Assembly (NCBI GenBank): GCA_031472005.1
Contig: PZJY01000009.1
Location: forward strand, 1,240,001 to 1,304,000
Reading direction: 5' to 3'
DNA from: Tetracladium setigerum
Taxonomy: Eukaryota; Ascomycota; Leotiomycetes; Helotiales
DNA length: 64,000 bases
A program made the position numbers and the translations under genes. Within the stretch, counting starts at the first letter, position 1; every line of letters begins with the position of its first letter. The notes below the pieces were generated by a model, which ran no database searches, was not told the origin of the DNA, and saw only the letters and a list, made by a program, of their open reading frames with translations. This document shows, one piece after another, positions 44,721-55,174 of the stretch.

Positions 44721-46288
44721 ATGAAGTTTTTTCTCACTTTAACCATCACTCTGGCTTCGATAACCACTAGTGTCTCTGCTGCCCCAGCTGAGCTCCGGAA
44801 GAGAGCATGTACCAGTCCAGTATTGAGAAAGAACTGGAACTCTGCTACTACAGCTGAGAAGGACAGCTATGCCAACGCTGTCAAGTGTCTTGCTACCAAG
44901 CCATCTGTACTTGGTACTAATGCTACACTCTTCGACGATTTTACGTAAGTTTCGCTTATTTCAGACGACTTTGTCGCATTCCTATAATGACTATTGTTTG
45001 TCTGGCTTATCTCGCTAATGTCTAACATAGTGTCGTTCATCGTGATTTGGACCATAGAAGTAAATAAATCCACGCTGTATTGCGAGAGCAATTTTCCGTT
45101 CCTAACTCTTCACATAGTTCACCAAGTCGCATCTTTTCTGCCATGGCACCGATATTTCATCCAAGTCTATGAAGACAGACTCAGACAATGTGGATACACA
45201 GGTTCTCTGATGTACTGTAAGCGTTCAAAGCACGAAATATTAACATTGGCATATGAGAACGCTCACTGATGTCTTTCTAGGGGATTGGGAGCATAGTTCC
45301 AGCACTTATTCTGATATCAGACAAGATCCAATCTTTTCTAATACCTCACAAATCGGAGGCGATGGCTTGTGGTACTCTGGAAGCAAGAATGTAAGTGTAC
45401 TCAGAGTATCCCAACATTTGCGTAGTACGAATATTGCCGTAGCTAGGCAGGTGTACAGTCGCGGGGCCAACTCTTCCATATCAGATCAACATTACTGATT
45501 GACAAGCTTAGACTACTGGCAGATGTCTTACATCAGGAGCGTTCACAGAATTGCGACCAGTCTATTGGGATATCCAGCCCTATCTGCCACATTGCGTGAC
45601 ACGTCAATTTTACGATGAGAAGAGAACAGTTCTTGAACTAGGATTGCCTGATACTTACGTATCAAAGACCAGAATTGGCAACGCAGAGCAGTTCAATAAG
45701 ACCGTCATGGATGGTTTGAGGACCAAGTGAGTGATGTCAATTCCTTTACCCATACATCCTTATGCTTTTGGGAACAACAATTAATACGGCCTCGGTGATA
45801 GTAATGTGTTTTCGACTTTTGCACCTGCGCTCGAAAATGGCCCAGTAAGTCATCAAGCCTTAGTCAGAAAAGAGAGCTCTAACAACCCATAGCATGCAGC
45901 GGTACACGGTGGAGTAGGAGGAGAGATGAGACGTGTGACTGTGTCCACGAATGACCCTTTGTTCTTCTTACATGTTTGTGCTCCCGTCTCATTCAATTCC
46001 TGCTTGTTTTGATGTCGCTGTCAAAGGATTGAGGTGGCATTGTATCGATCAAAGTATGTACGGAACTGAAAGCTAATAATCTGTCTATAGCACACTAATG
46101 TTGACCGTGTCTGGTGGCTATGGCAACAGCAGAACCTTGCCAACAGAGCTTACGACATTTCCGGCACAGAGCAAGGAGGTGTAACCACTTCCTTGGATTA
46201 CGTTCTTACTATGAACGGTCTTGCTCCAAACAGAACTGTACGAGACTTCATGGTATCTAACAACGACTACCAGTGCTTCCGATACTAG
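44721..46288 (+). CDS. Secreted tyrosinase (type-3 copper oxidase)
   Basis: Oxidises phenols to quinones using a binuclear copper site; probably extracellular. Eight exons were inferred: 44721-44944, 45031-45059, 45118-45216, 45281-45390, 45512-45726, 45802-45844, 45893-45973 and 46091-46288, giving 332 residues. The signal peptide is MKFFLTLTITLASITTSVSA. The CuA site is read from VHRDLDHRIHQVASFLPWHRYF across the 29-nt exon 2. The CuB site is HAAVHGGVGGEM plus DPLFFLHHTNVDRVW, which spans an intron. YWDWE follows CuA as usual. No C-terminal shielding domain is visible, so it is of the short secreted kind, possibly active without proteolytic activation. All copper ligands expected by eye are present. 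Confidence 0.94.
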
Positions 46289-47457
46289 GGGGTTCCTGTC
46301 GTGGAGAAGGTATGAAGCAGATTGTTATACCGGGTGAAGGGGGAGTACTTCGAAATGCAGATGCATTCTATACTCAATCCAGGGAAGAATTCCCTTGTTT
46401 AGTTTTATCCATCGAGCCGGTCGAGGCAGAGTATGGCAAGTAATTGTGAAAGTTACTGTCGTAATGGGTATAGAGGGCTAGTATAGGCGCTTGGAGCATG
46501 GTGTGTGAAGCTTGCGTGGTATATGTCTATATTCTCCAGACTAAAACAATTTATTGCTTGCAAGCACTATCCTAGTATCACCTGCTCTTACACAGCTGAA
46601 TATTTCTTGCGAGTCATATCCAACGGTAGCCCTTCTTCCTGTTCGTCGTCTGTGACAACCAAATATATTTAATAAAAGCTTAATACGAAGCTATTATTAA
46701 CGCCGAGGGATTATTTATAAAATATTAAATAATAATTAATAAAAGAGGTTCAAAAATAAGGGCATTTATAGCTCTATATAATGTAAGGGGAAGAGTGCTT
46801 TTGCTTCCTCTTTTAGATTAGTAGGATTGGCCAGGGAGGCCCCTACCAGTACAATACGTAACCGCTGTACCTCCGTAATTCAGGAATCCGGACATCCTGG
46901 TCGCACGGCCATGGCACACACATCTCTGTATCTGTAGCTCAGCCTCGTGGAAAAGGGTGTGTACCTGTTTAAAATAATGATTAGAATTGATATGCTTACA
47001 AATTTACATATTGTTTTGTGTAACAGGCACGTTTTCAGATATGAAAAAGTGTTTGAATTTAAATAAAGGAAGGATCTTAGTGCGGCTCTGACCTCGTGAC
47101 ACAAAGCTGCGGATTGCTCCTGCTTGATGTTCGCCGCTTGAACTACAGTAACACCTATCCCTATTGTTATATCGCAAATTAATGAGACTTTGAGATCCAC
47201 ATCGAAGCCACGCTATTCCACCATACTCTCAAACCAGACATTATGGATACATGGCTTCCCTAGAGACTGGCCCCACTAGCGCTTGATTCTCAAGAGAAAC
47301 AGGACAGTCTCACATCACTTCCATGGACGGTCTGGGACAGACCAACATCACACCAAACAGTCAGTCGCAATATTTTCAACGGAACAAGCATATTGCTACA
47401 CTATTCACCACAAATATACGATACCCTCAAATCGCTTTCCGAGCGGTTATCAACTAG
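46289..47457. other. Intergenic region with an AT-rich patch
   Basis: No gene is supported. The stretch 46660-46790 is dominated by TTA/TAA/AATA words, much more AT-rich than its surroundings, as in RIP-mutated repeat debris. The right end is the promoter of the Hsp70-like gene. Confidence 0.45.
46660..46790. repeat. AT-rich patch, possible RIP-degraded repeat remnant
   Basis: Words such as tatttaataaaagcttaata and ttataaaatattaaataata dominate. No ORF or terminal repeat can be seen. Interpretation as RIP debris rests on composition alone. Confidence 0.4.
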
Positions 47458-49270
47458 ATGAAATCCTTCATGGCAAGGAGATACCAAATTCTCTCTCTCC
47501 TCGCACTTCTCGTCGCCATCTTTCTTTTTCAACCCAAAGTTGCCACTTACTTGGACCCAATCGAGCTGGTTCCAGCACTGCCTAGTAATGGTATATTTCT
47601 CATCTATTCCAATTCTCTTTAGAGCGAGAGAGAGACTAATTTATCCATTAATTCAGTTATTGGCATCGAAATCGGAAGATCATACTCACGCGTCGGCATC
47701 TACAGGAATTATTCATTTGAGATCATTCCAGATGAGCAAGGTCGTACCTCAATCCCTAGCTATGTTACTTTTATGGACTCCCTCGGAAGCCCTCCACTTG
47801 TAGGGTTCGAGGCAAAAGAGCAGGCAAATACGAATGTAAAGAATACTGTCTATGATTTTCGGTATGTTAACTCTGATGTTCATCATCATGGGTGGTCCTG
47901 TTGAGGAAATGAGACTGATTGATTAATCCTGTTATAGACTTCTGCTTGGTCAGAACTTCTCCGATCCTGCACTTCAAAAAATAATCGAAGGCTTGCGATA
48001 CAACGTGGTCGACTCAAACGGCTCGCTTGGAATTCAAGTAAACCAAAACGGCAGCCTCGCAGTCCGCACGCCCGAAGAAATCCAGGCTTTGATGATAGGA
48101 AAGTTGAAATCTATGGCAGAGGCGTATCTAAACATAACCATAAGCCACGCTGCCATCGCCATCCCCTGGGATTTCAACGAACAACAGAGACAAGCTGTAA
48201 ACGATTCTGCAAGTCTGGTTGGGATAGAAGTATTGCGCCTCCCGGACGAAACATTTGCTGTTGGTATGGCGTATCGTGTTAGCCTCCGACCATGCGATGC
48301 AGATTTCGGGAGATACGAGTGTAGGTATATTGTTTACGAGTGGCTGGAGCGGGGAGGGACTGAACTGGCCGTCTTGTGGAGTGATGACGGCTTATATGAG
48401 ATCTTAGGCACGGTGACTAGTGAAAGGACGAAGATTGAAAATTCTGATGTCAAAACAAATTCGATCGATATCCCAGGCCAGGTCGTTCTTTCAGATGCAC
48501 AGAACACAAAATCAAGGGAAACAGACAGCCTACGGAACCTTCTTTCAAAAGTTCTCGCCAACGCTAATACAACCAAGCGAGCTATTGACGGCATAATAAT
48601 CAGCACATCCAACTTCCCCCAACAAGACATCACCGAGATCCAAACAATTTTACAAGCCTACTTTCCCAACACCGAAATACTGGCCCCACCAAAACATTTA
48701 CGTTTCAAGCACGACGAAGCAATCATATGCGGTACAGCAAAGATAGGCCACATGTACAGCAACGAAGACGCTCAAAATGGTCCCACTATGGCTTTCTTCA
48801 GTGCCCTAGCCCTCGGTATCGAGCTAAGAAACGGCGCGTTCTGGCGAATAATCCATAGGGATGAAATGCTTCCCCTGCGTCGAACTCATGCTCTTTCTCC
48901 ATCCCTCCCCAACCAACAAAATGTCTCCATTAAATTATTCGAAGGCGAGCGCGAAATTGCCAGCAAGAACAAATTACTGGGCGTCATCGAGTTTGACTTG
49001 GACGAGAAAAGCAGGCGGCAAAAACTCGAAATCACATTCGAGCTACACGAGAACCAGGTGCTCGTGGTTATGGTGAGATTGGATTCGTGGGATGGGTTGG
49101 AAGTTGGGAGGCTGGTGGTTCCGGTCCGGGAACTTCGCTACAAAGAGGGTGAGATTGAAAAGATTGTGCTGGCGGGAGATATGTTTCGGGGGGAGGATTT
49201 GCAGTGGCTGAGTGATGGGAAAGGGTCGATTTTAAATGGCGTGGAGGAGTGGAAGGTAGAAGAGAGATGA
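47458..49270 (+). CDS. Divergent Hsp70-family protein with signal anchor (probable pseudo-chaperone)
   Basis: Exons were inferred at 47458-47590, 47657-47861 and 47938-49270, giving 556 residues. The N terminus (MKSFMARRYQILSLLALLVAIFLF) is a signal peptide or anchor, so the protein enters the ER. Hsp70 landmarks appear in order: GIEIGRSYSRVGIYRN for the phosphate-1 loop, FEIIPDEQGRTSIPSYV, AIAIPWDFNEQQRQAV, YIVYEWLERGGTELAV for the phosphate-2 region, FKHDEAIICGTA, then LGIELRNGAF opening a substrate-binding domain that ends without a full lid. GTT of phosphate-1 is GRS and GGGTFD is ERGGTEL, so ATPase residues seem lost. Part of subdomain II is short. There is no HDEL-type tail (ends WKVEER). 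It is best called an Hsp70-like protein rather than BiP. Confidence 0.88.
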
Positions 49271-49961
49271 TGATCAAATGGGTGGAATATACCTAGATAA
49301 ATGTCGTGACTTGAGACACTTTGTCTCTTTTTTACAATTGATTCATACTTATCTAGCAAGCCACATATGAAAACTTAGACAGTACTGCTGCGATCTGGAT
49401 GGTGTGCCGTATTTTTAAAGCGCCCAAAGATGAACTCAAAACAACGGAAAGGAACGAGGGCAATGAGAGTTCTAGATTATGTTGATCCAAGATATCGTTG
49501 TCTGAGAGAAACAGATGCTGGGTTGCTTATCACGAGGGAGCTACTGTTGTTTGTTTCACTGGCCACGCGAAGATTCTATTATTGATAGTCCCATAATTTC
49601 TACTCAGTACTATTCCCAAAAAGAAAGAAAATTATATTATATACTCAGTTCCAGCCCAAAACAAAAGTAAAAAATAGATTATATTGCAGGTATACTTCAC
49701 TCTATATAGTCCAATGGATATGGCGAAGAAGTACTGTCCTTGGTCAAAAATATATTGTTGCTAGGCCTTAGAAGACCCCCCTAAACAAAATACATTTACC
49801 AAAAGCGAAATGAGGCACCTACGTACCTATTAATAAAAGGGCAAGGTAGGTGTAAGGTAAGAGGGTAGGTAGGTAGGTGTGCTATCCTGTGGACATAAAT
49901 AGTACTGAGAAAAATGGGGGGAAAAGTTCCAAAAAAATTAGAAAAATGTAATTTTTCAATT
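49271..49961. other. AT-rich spacer
   Basis: No gene. Contains an AT-rich stretch at about 49600-49690 and a TAGG microsatellite at about 49862-49880. T-runs on the minus strand just beyond the tRNA (about 49935-49958) can serve as the Pol III terminator. Confidence 0.5.
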
Positions 49962-50046
49962 GAACAGAGTGGGATTCGAACCCACGCTCTTTCGAAACAG
50001 CATATACCACCTGAAGCTGCCGCCTTAACCACTCGGCCATCTGTCC
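49962..50046 (-). tRNA. tRNA-Leu (anticodon CAG) with a very short intron
   Basis: Type II tRNA on the minus strand. Acceptor GGACAGA pairs with TCTGTTC (one G-T). The A box TGGCCGAGTGG and B box GGTTCGAATCC are intact, and the T arm is GTGGG/CCCAC. The anticodon stem GCAGC/GCTGT encloses 14 bases beginning TTCAGG. A 7-base loop (TTCAGG + T, anticodon CAG) leaves a 7-base intron after position 37. The variable arm is short. A T-rich terminator follows. Confidence 0.95.
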
Positions 50047-50471
50047 TCGTTGTTATTGGATGATGACGGCCATGTCTAAATACATATATTCAGCTAGAAT
50101 AGATTGTGCTGTGAGCCAAGCCATAGCCGAACAAGCACAGACCGCCCATCATGCCCGGCCACGCCAGGCGAGAGGTTAGGAAACTCTAAAAACGCTATCA
50201 GAAGGTTACTTTATTCTTTATCTATTCTTTTAAAGCTAGTTATTTATACAGGAAATCAGGAAATTTCTTTCTATTTTATTTTTATGCAGTGCTCTTTTCC
50301 TAGTGATGGGTAGTAGAGCTTGCGCAGAGTTTGCTAATGTTCTATCGAATTCTTGTTGAGCATCGTCTTTTCGGCTTCCGTGATCTAGGCTGAATGACCT
50401 GCAAAGCGTTGTGCCATATTTAAGAGTCGACGACGTAATTTTTAATATCGAAATATATCTTCGCGGACGCG
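50047..50471. other. AT-rich spacer
   Basis: No supported feature between the tRNA gene and the decayed minus-strand locus. Confidence 0.4.
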
Positions 50472-51793
50472 TTACAATCCTGGAAGAGAAGGGTGTGCGG
50501 TTACAATTTCCATTCCCAGAATCTTTAAATGAGCTGGAAGTTGATGATATAATCTCATAGCGAGCGTAACGATTTGACGCCCAAGCTTAGCTCTTAGGTA
50601 GCCCTTTTGGAACCAGTCTTCAAATGATTGATAATGTTGATATCGACCTTGGATATATATACTACATAGCCATTCTTTCGATAATTTAAACCCGATAGGG
50701 TCTATAGCTGTCCCTCCCATAACTTGGTGGAATTTTGTTGTACAAAGAAGTTCCAGAGCTAAAGTTTCGATTACCTCGCTCTTGATGTACTCGCTGGCAT
50801 TCTCGGCGATTTGCTTTCTTGCTTCCTCGTAAACTTCAATAAGCGGTCGATCCTTTAATAAGAGTTAGATCATTTGCTTCCGTGATCCTTTAAATAGTAA
50901 ATTCATAGTATTTAAAGCCTTTCGGAGTTGCTTCTTTGACCAGTTTCGTATTTGCTCAAAGAGTAAGACTCTTGAAGATCTTCGAGTGGTGTATCTATAT
51001 CTTTTCGAGAACGGTAGGTGTAGGTATGTCTATTTAACGGGAGCGTAATATGAGAGTTGGCATTTTTGAAGAAAATATAAAGCTCTGGATATTCAAAAGC
51101 AATTGACTCTTTATTCGTATACGAGTTAACGCCTTCTGAATCGGAATCGGAATCGGAATCTGGGTCTAAACCGAAGACATTTACCCCTACTCTGGTTGGT
51201 AGCTCTTGAAGTTATTGCCCATCACCAACACCCTCGTTGTTACTCGGATAATCCCATGTTATTGGAGTGGCAGCGTTGCCATTGTTATCTGGAGAAAGAC
51301 CCGGCTTTTGGCCATCGAACGTAGAACTATGTTCATTTCTGTGAGGAAGATCTGGCGAACGATCCTTTTCTTTGGCACTGGCCGCAATATGACGTTTCTT
51401 TCTGCGAGAAAAATCTCGTGAAAGATCTGGTGAAAGATCCGGTTTTTGGGGTATCGAACGTAGAAGGGTGCTTTTTTCTGCGAGGAATATCTGGTGGAGG
51501 ATCCGGTTTTGGGGTAAATGCCTTGACCAAATTGTCAATAAAGTACAAGAACTGACGGTACGGGAGATAGAGATCAAAAAAGGAATGAGCTAGGAGGGAG
51601 ATGACTACCATTCTCCCATCGGGACACGATCCAATTTCTCGATGCGATTGATGAACGTATTTTGCAGGAGATTCAGATCGGACACGGCGTCCTTCCATCG
51701 ATGATATGAGATAGAATACAATTGAATTAATGAGAGACAGAAAGTGATGTTGTGTGGGACCTGTGATGAAGATTTCCAATTTGAGGGGTGCAC
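50472..51793 (-). pseudogene. Decayed gene of unknown family
   Basis: Minus-strand frames look coding for about 1.3 kb but are interrupted. An upstream block (VSDLNLLQNTFINRIEKLD) can be spliced over a roughly 60-nt intron (GTAGTC donor near 51606, CAG acceptor) into a Lys/Arg/Pro/Asp-rich region with near-repeats such as STFDGQKPGLSPD and PQKPDLSPDLSRDFSRRKK. It meets TAA at 51212-51214, yet the same frame continues (QELPTRVGVNVFG, a DSDSDSDS run, FEYPELYIFFKNANSHITL). The frame then shifts near 50950, meets another TAA at 50865-50867, and resumes (RPLIEVYEEARKQIAENASE to HPSLPGL). Both TAA codons are one C-to-T change from CAA. I recognise no family. Unseen introns or a working short form remain possible. 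Confidence 0.4.
51136..51162. repeat. Short CGGAAT hexamer microsatellite
   Basis: Four tandem copies of a tcggaa-type unit within the decayed locus; on the minus strand they encode the Asp-Ser run. Confidence 0.7.
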
Positions 51794-52228
51794 AAAGAGA
51801 TTATTTCGGAAAGGAAAAAGCGCTGGTACATTACATACAAACTATGCCTGCCTTGTCTCAATCTGAAATTAAGTTTCAAGAAGCAAGAGAAGATACCGCC
51901 GGAATGGATGCAGCTCCCAGCGACTAATTGCTGAAGCCATGTCTTAACAATACCGTGAAGCCAATATTTTTACCTTACACGGGGTATTTCCACTATGGTG
52001 CGGTAGATATTAGGTTAGATACCTAGCTTGTCAGGCTCTCCACATTTAGAAAATATAATTAACAAATCGGGAATATCACGGTATTGAGTCTATTGAACGA
52101 GGTCAATTTACTAGGGAAAACGATAGAGCTGACTGCCATGGAATGTTCACAGGCCGCTGAACATAAACTAGCTCTCAATGATTGGGCGCACGTTTGGGTG
52201 GATCATTCGGGTGTGGCTGAAACTTTAT
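51794..52228. other. Spacer downstream of the mannosidase gene
   Basis: About 430 bp without a supported feature. Confidence 0.4.
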
Positions 52229-54075
52229 TTATGTTTGTCTTTTTAGCGGATGTGCCTCAGTGTTAAGTACATAGTCGTCTAAACTAATGAGATCTGGGGG
52301 CGAGAAAATCAAATAGAAATACTTCAAGGTTTCTGCCAACCAGAAGCTCTGCAAAAAGTCAGTCCTTAGATGATGCAAAAGTGTGGGACCTTTCAAACTC
52401 ACCTCCATTGAATCTCTTTTGGATGTCTCGCCCGTGACGTTCACATCGTCAATTCCCGCATTCCCATACTTCGTCTCTGTCGCTGCCATGATTGCTTTGA
52501 ACATTTTCCATGCGGCGTCTTGGTACTCCGCCTGTCCGGTGATGCGGTAGAGTATGAAGACACTTTCAATAGCCTCTGGACGCAGAATGTATTGTTTTTC
52601 TCGAATAATTTTCACACCTCGCGGCACGTTGACTCCGCCATCCACCTTCCACTTATAATCATCCCATGGACAAGTTTCGGGATTTGCACAGGGAATCATG
52701 CTGAGCGCTTCTGGCATGATGCCAGTGGGAAAGGCGTTGTAGGCCCATATGCAACCCTTGGTAAGCTTTGCTCCGACTTCGACGTATTCTGTCCTGTTGA
52801 AGAGACGGCCGCCTGCTTTCATGTAAGTACGGTACATCGATTTCACGAATTTCATCAATAGGGTGGGCACATACTAATGGCAAACATCCCTCCCGTGAAA
52901 CAACCCAGATGTTGAACCTCAGGATTGATCTGGTACCTAGCGCTCGAGACTCGAATGTCGCCCGGGAATAAAATATCGTCCCCCTCTGGAAGCATTGGTC
53001 GGAAAAGCATGTTATTTTTGATAGCTTCTAATGTGATTTGAGCCATTGTGGTGTATTTCGTATCCAGACCAGCTAGGAGGTGATGCATTTTGGGTATGTA
53101 CTCGTAAGCTGAATCCGAATCTCCACCCAAAGAGAAGTAGTTGTTCTGAACAAGATTTTTAGTCGCGAGGTTGAGATAAACCGGCCAAAGACCTGGAATG
53201 CTGGTCGAATTTTGAGCTTTCTCCATCAACAATCCAATTCGATTAATCGCGTCGTAATACTTGTTGTTTCCTGTGAGTTGCGACAGACGGGTAAATTCAA
53301 GAGAAAGTGTGCAGGGAGACGCTAGAGGAATACTGCTGTCCGCAGAGAGCTTTCCGTGTTTGGCCTTCTCGAAATCGAGCCAGAATGCAGGAAGGTGGTT
53401 TGGTGTGTCAAAACCAGCATAAAGAAGGTCACCGATCTCCGTTGCCTTTAGCAAGAGCACCTTCTCGTTACTGAGATCGTAGGCAGACAGCAAGCCACCG
53501 AGGTAGCGAATGGTTGTCTCAAACATATTTGCAGATGTCGAGTCTGTCTTTGCAAAATCAATACCAGCCACTGCTTCTACTGCTTCGTGAAATTCCTTTT
53601 CCAATCCCATAATCCATAAGGTATCCAGCGAATCCACCAAAGTTGCACGCCATCCACCAAATGGATCTTTTCCACGGCCAGACAGGGGAGTAAGCTCATC
53701 GTTCATCCACGCATACTTGCGATACGACTTCCAACATTTCCGAAAAGCCCGTTTCACCTCAGAACGGTATTTATCCAGCTCGCGACGATCAAGTGGTGAT
53801 TCAGGCTTGAATTCATACTGCACTCTAGGCAAGGGATTTGGAGTACCAGAGGGGAGAGGAAGCATCGATAAGACAGGAAAGAATGGCTTCGAATTACCCC
53901 AGTCGAAGCTGCTCTTCACATAGTAGTCTAATGCTGGACCCCCGTGCCGACGAAGTTGAAATATGCCACCTCGTAAATTAGCATCATTGCTCCAGAGATA
54001 GAGAGAGTCGATGATCACGAAGACGACGACAACGAGAAAGACGTATCGAATGAGAAGACGTAGGGGAGGGAGCAT
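52229..54075 (-). CDS. Class I alpha-1,2-mannosidase (GH47)
   Basis: Trims alpha-1,2-linked mannose from N-glycans in the ER or Golgi. Exons were inferred at 54075-52875, 52815-52403 and 52348-52229, giving 577 residues. The type II anchor is LLIRYVFLVVVVFVIIDSLY. GH47 landmarks are FRKCWKSYRKYAWMNDELTPLSG, TLVDSLDTLWIMGL, FETTIRYLGGLLSAYDLS, GGDSDSAYEYIPKMHHL, HLGCFTGGMFAI, then LRPEAIESVF, DSMESFWLAETLKYFYL and the terminal NTEAHPL with the calcium-binding Thr. The second intron has a tandem CAG/AAG acceptor (AAAGCAG at about 52816), so two isoforms differing by one residue are possible. The set of conserved acidic residues looks complete. Confidence 0.95.
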
Positions 54076-55174
54076 GTTGCAAGGCTTTTCTTTTCGTTTT
54101 GCCGCGGTAGGTGGAGGTTGCCAGGTTTATGATATAACGAAAGGAGATTTCGAAAAGGGACGGAAGAAGACGGGCGCAGGCAGGCGGCTAAAACGGAAAA
54201 GAAAGGTGAGGTTCTCGAGAAGCTGGAGCCTTCGAGGTGAATGAGGCTATCAAGTGATGGATGGCCATGATTGAGGATTTTGGGGGATGGAAGATGGAAG
54301 ATGGCTAAAGGGCGATTGATCTCGTCTGCTCAATTATATCTCCGCTGGCGGATACGCGCTTACAATAAGCACAAAGACACGTACGTGGATTTATCTTTAT
54401 GGTGGGATCTGGAATTCTGGATAAAGTTGAACAACCAAACAGAAGTTTGGTAACATCCTAATCGGGGCATTTCGATGGGGCTTGGCACCACGTGCCTCTC
54501 GTATTACGGAGAATAAAAAGATAAAAGTTCGTGAGCCAATCTCGCTGTTCCACTCTTGCGCCGGTGTCGTGCATTTCCAACGGCCCCAGAAATGTGAAGC
54601 TTGAATGCTGTTTGTTGATGTTTGCTGAAGTGTTAAGCTTTCACAGTCTCCCCGATGAGACTAACAAACATGGCGAGCGACCACAGTAACCCTTTATGGG
54701 TTTTAGGGGAAGGCTCGACCAATCAGCGCAACGCTTCTGCTTATGGTGTTACACGGCATCGCGCAATGTGACACTTCCTTCCATCCATCATCAAACACCA
54801 GACCAGCTGGATGAAAATGACAAGCGGACATCATCAACAACATCAACAACAAAATGTCTGGTACAGGATGAGGAGCAACCAGGAATGCATCCCGGCCGTT
54901 TTATCAGAACATTGTGTGATAAGTCTTGAGGGCTCGACGCACATTCGATTCGACACTCTCAACGTATATCTGCACAAATCTACCAGCAGTTTGTCCAACC
55001 GATGTGGCCTCCCAACTCACCCAAATCATAAGACTCCAAGCTTTCCAGCTGGCAAACGCACCACTCAAGTTCTCTGATGCAAGCCCGCTTCAAAGATCAG
55101 TTCATACCCCTCATCTCACCCATATCTATATATTTTGAGGGCAAGCCGCCAGAACGAGTGCGACTGGAAGGAAC
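54076..55174. other. Divergent promoter region
   Basis: About 1.1 kb between the mannosidase (-) and MATE-like (+) genes. No gene is supported. Confidence 0.45.
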
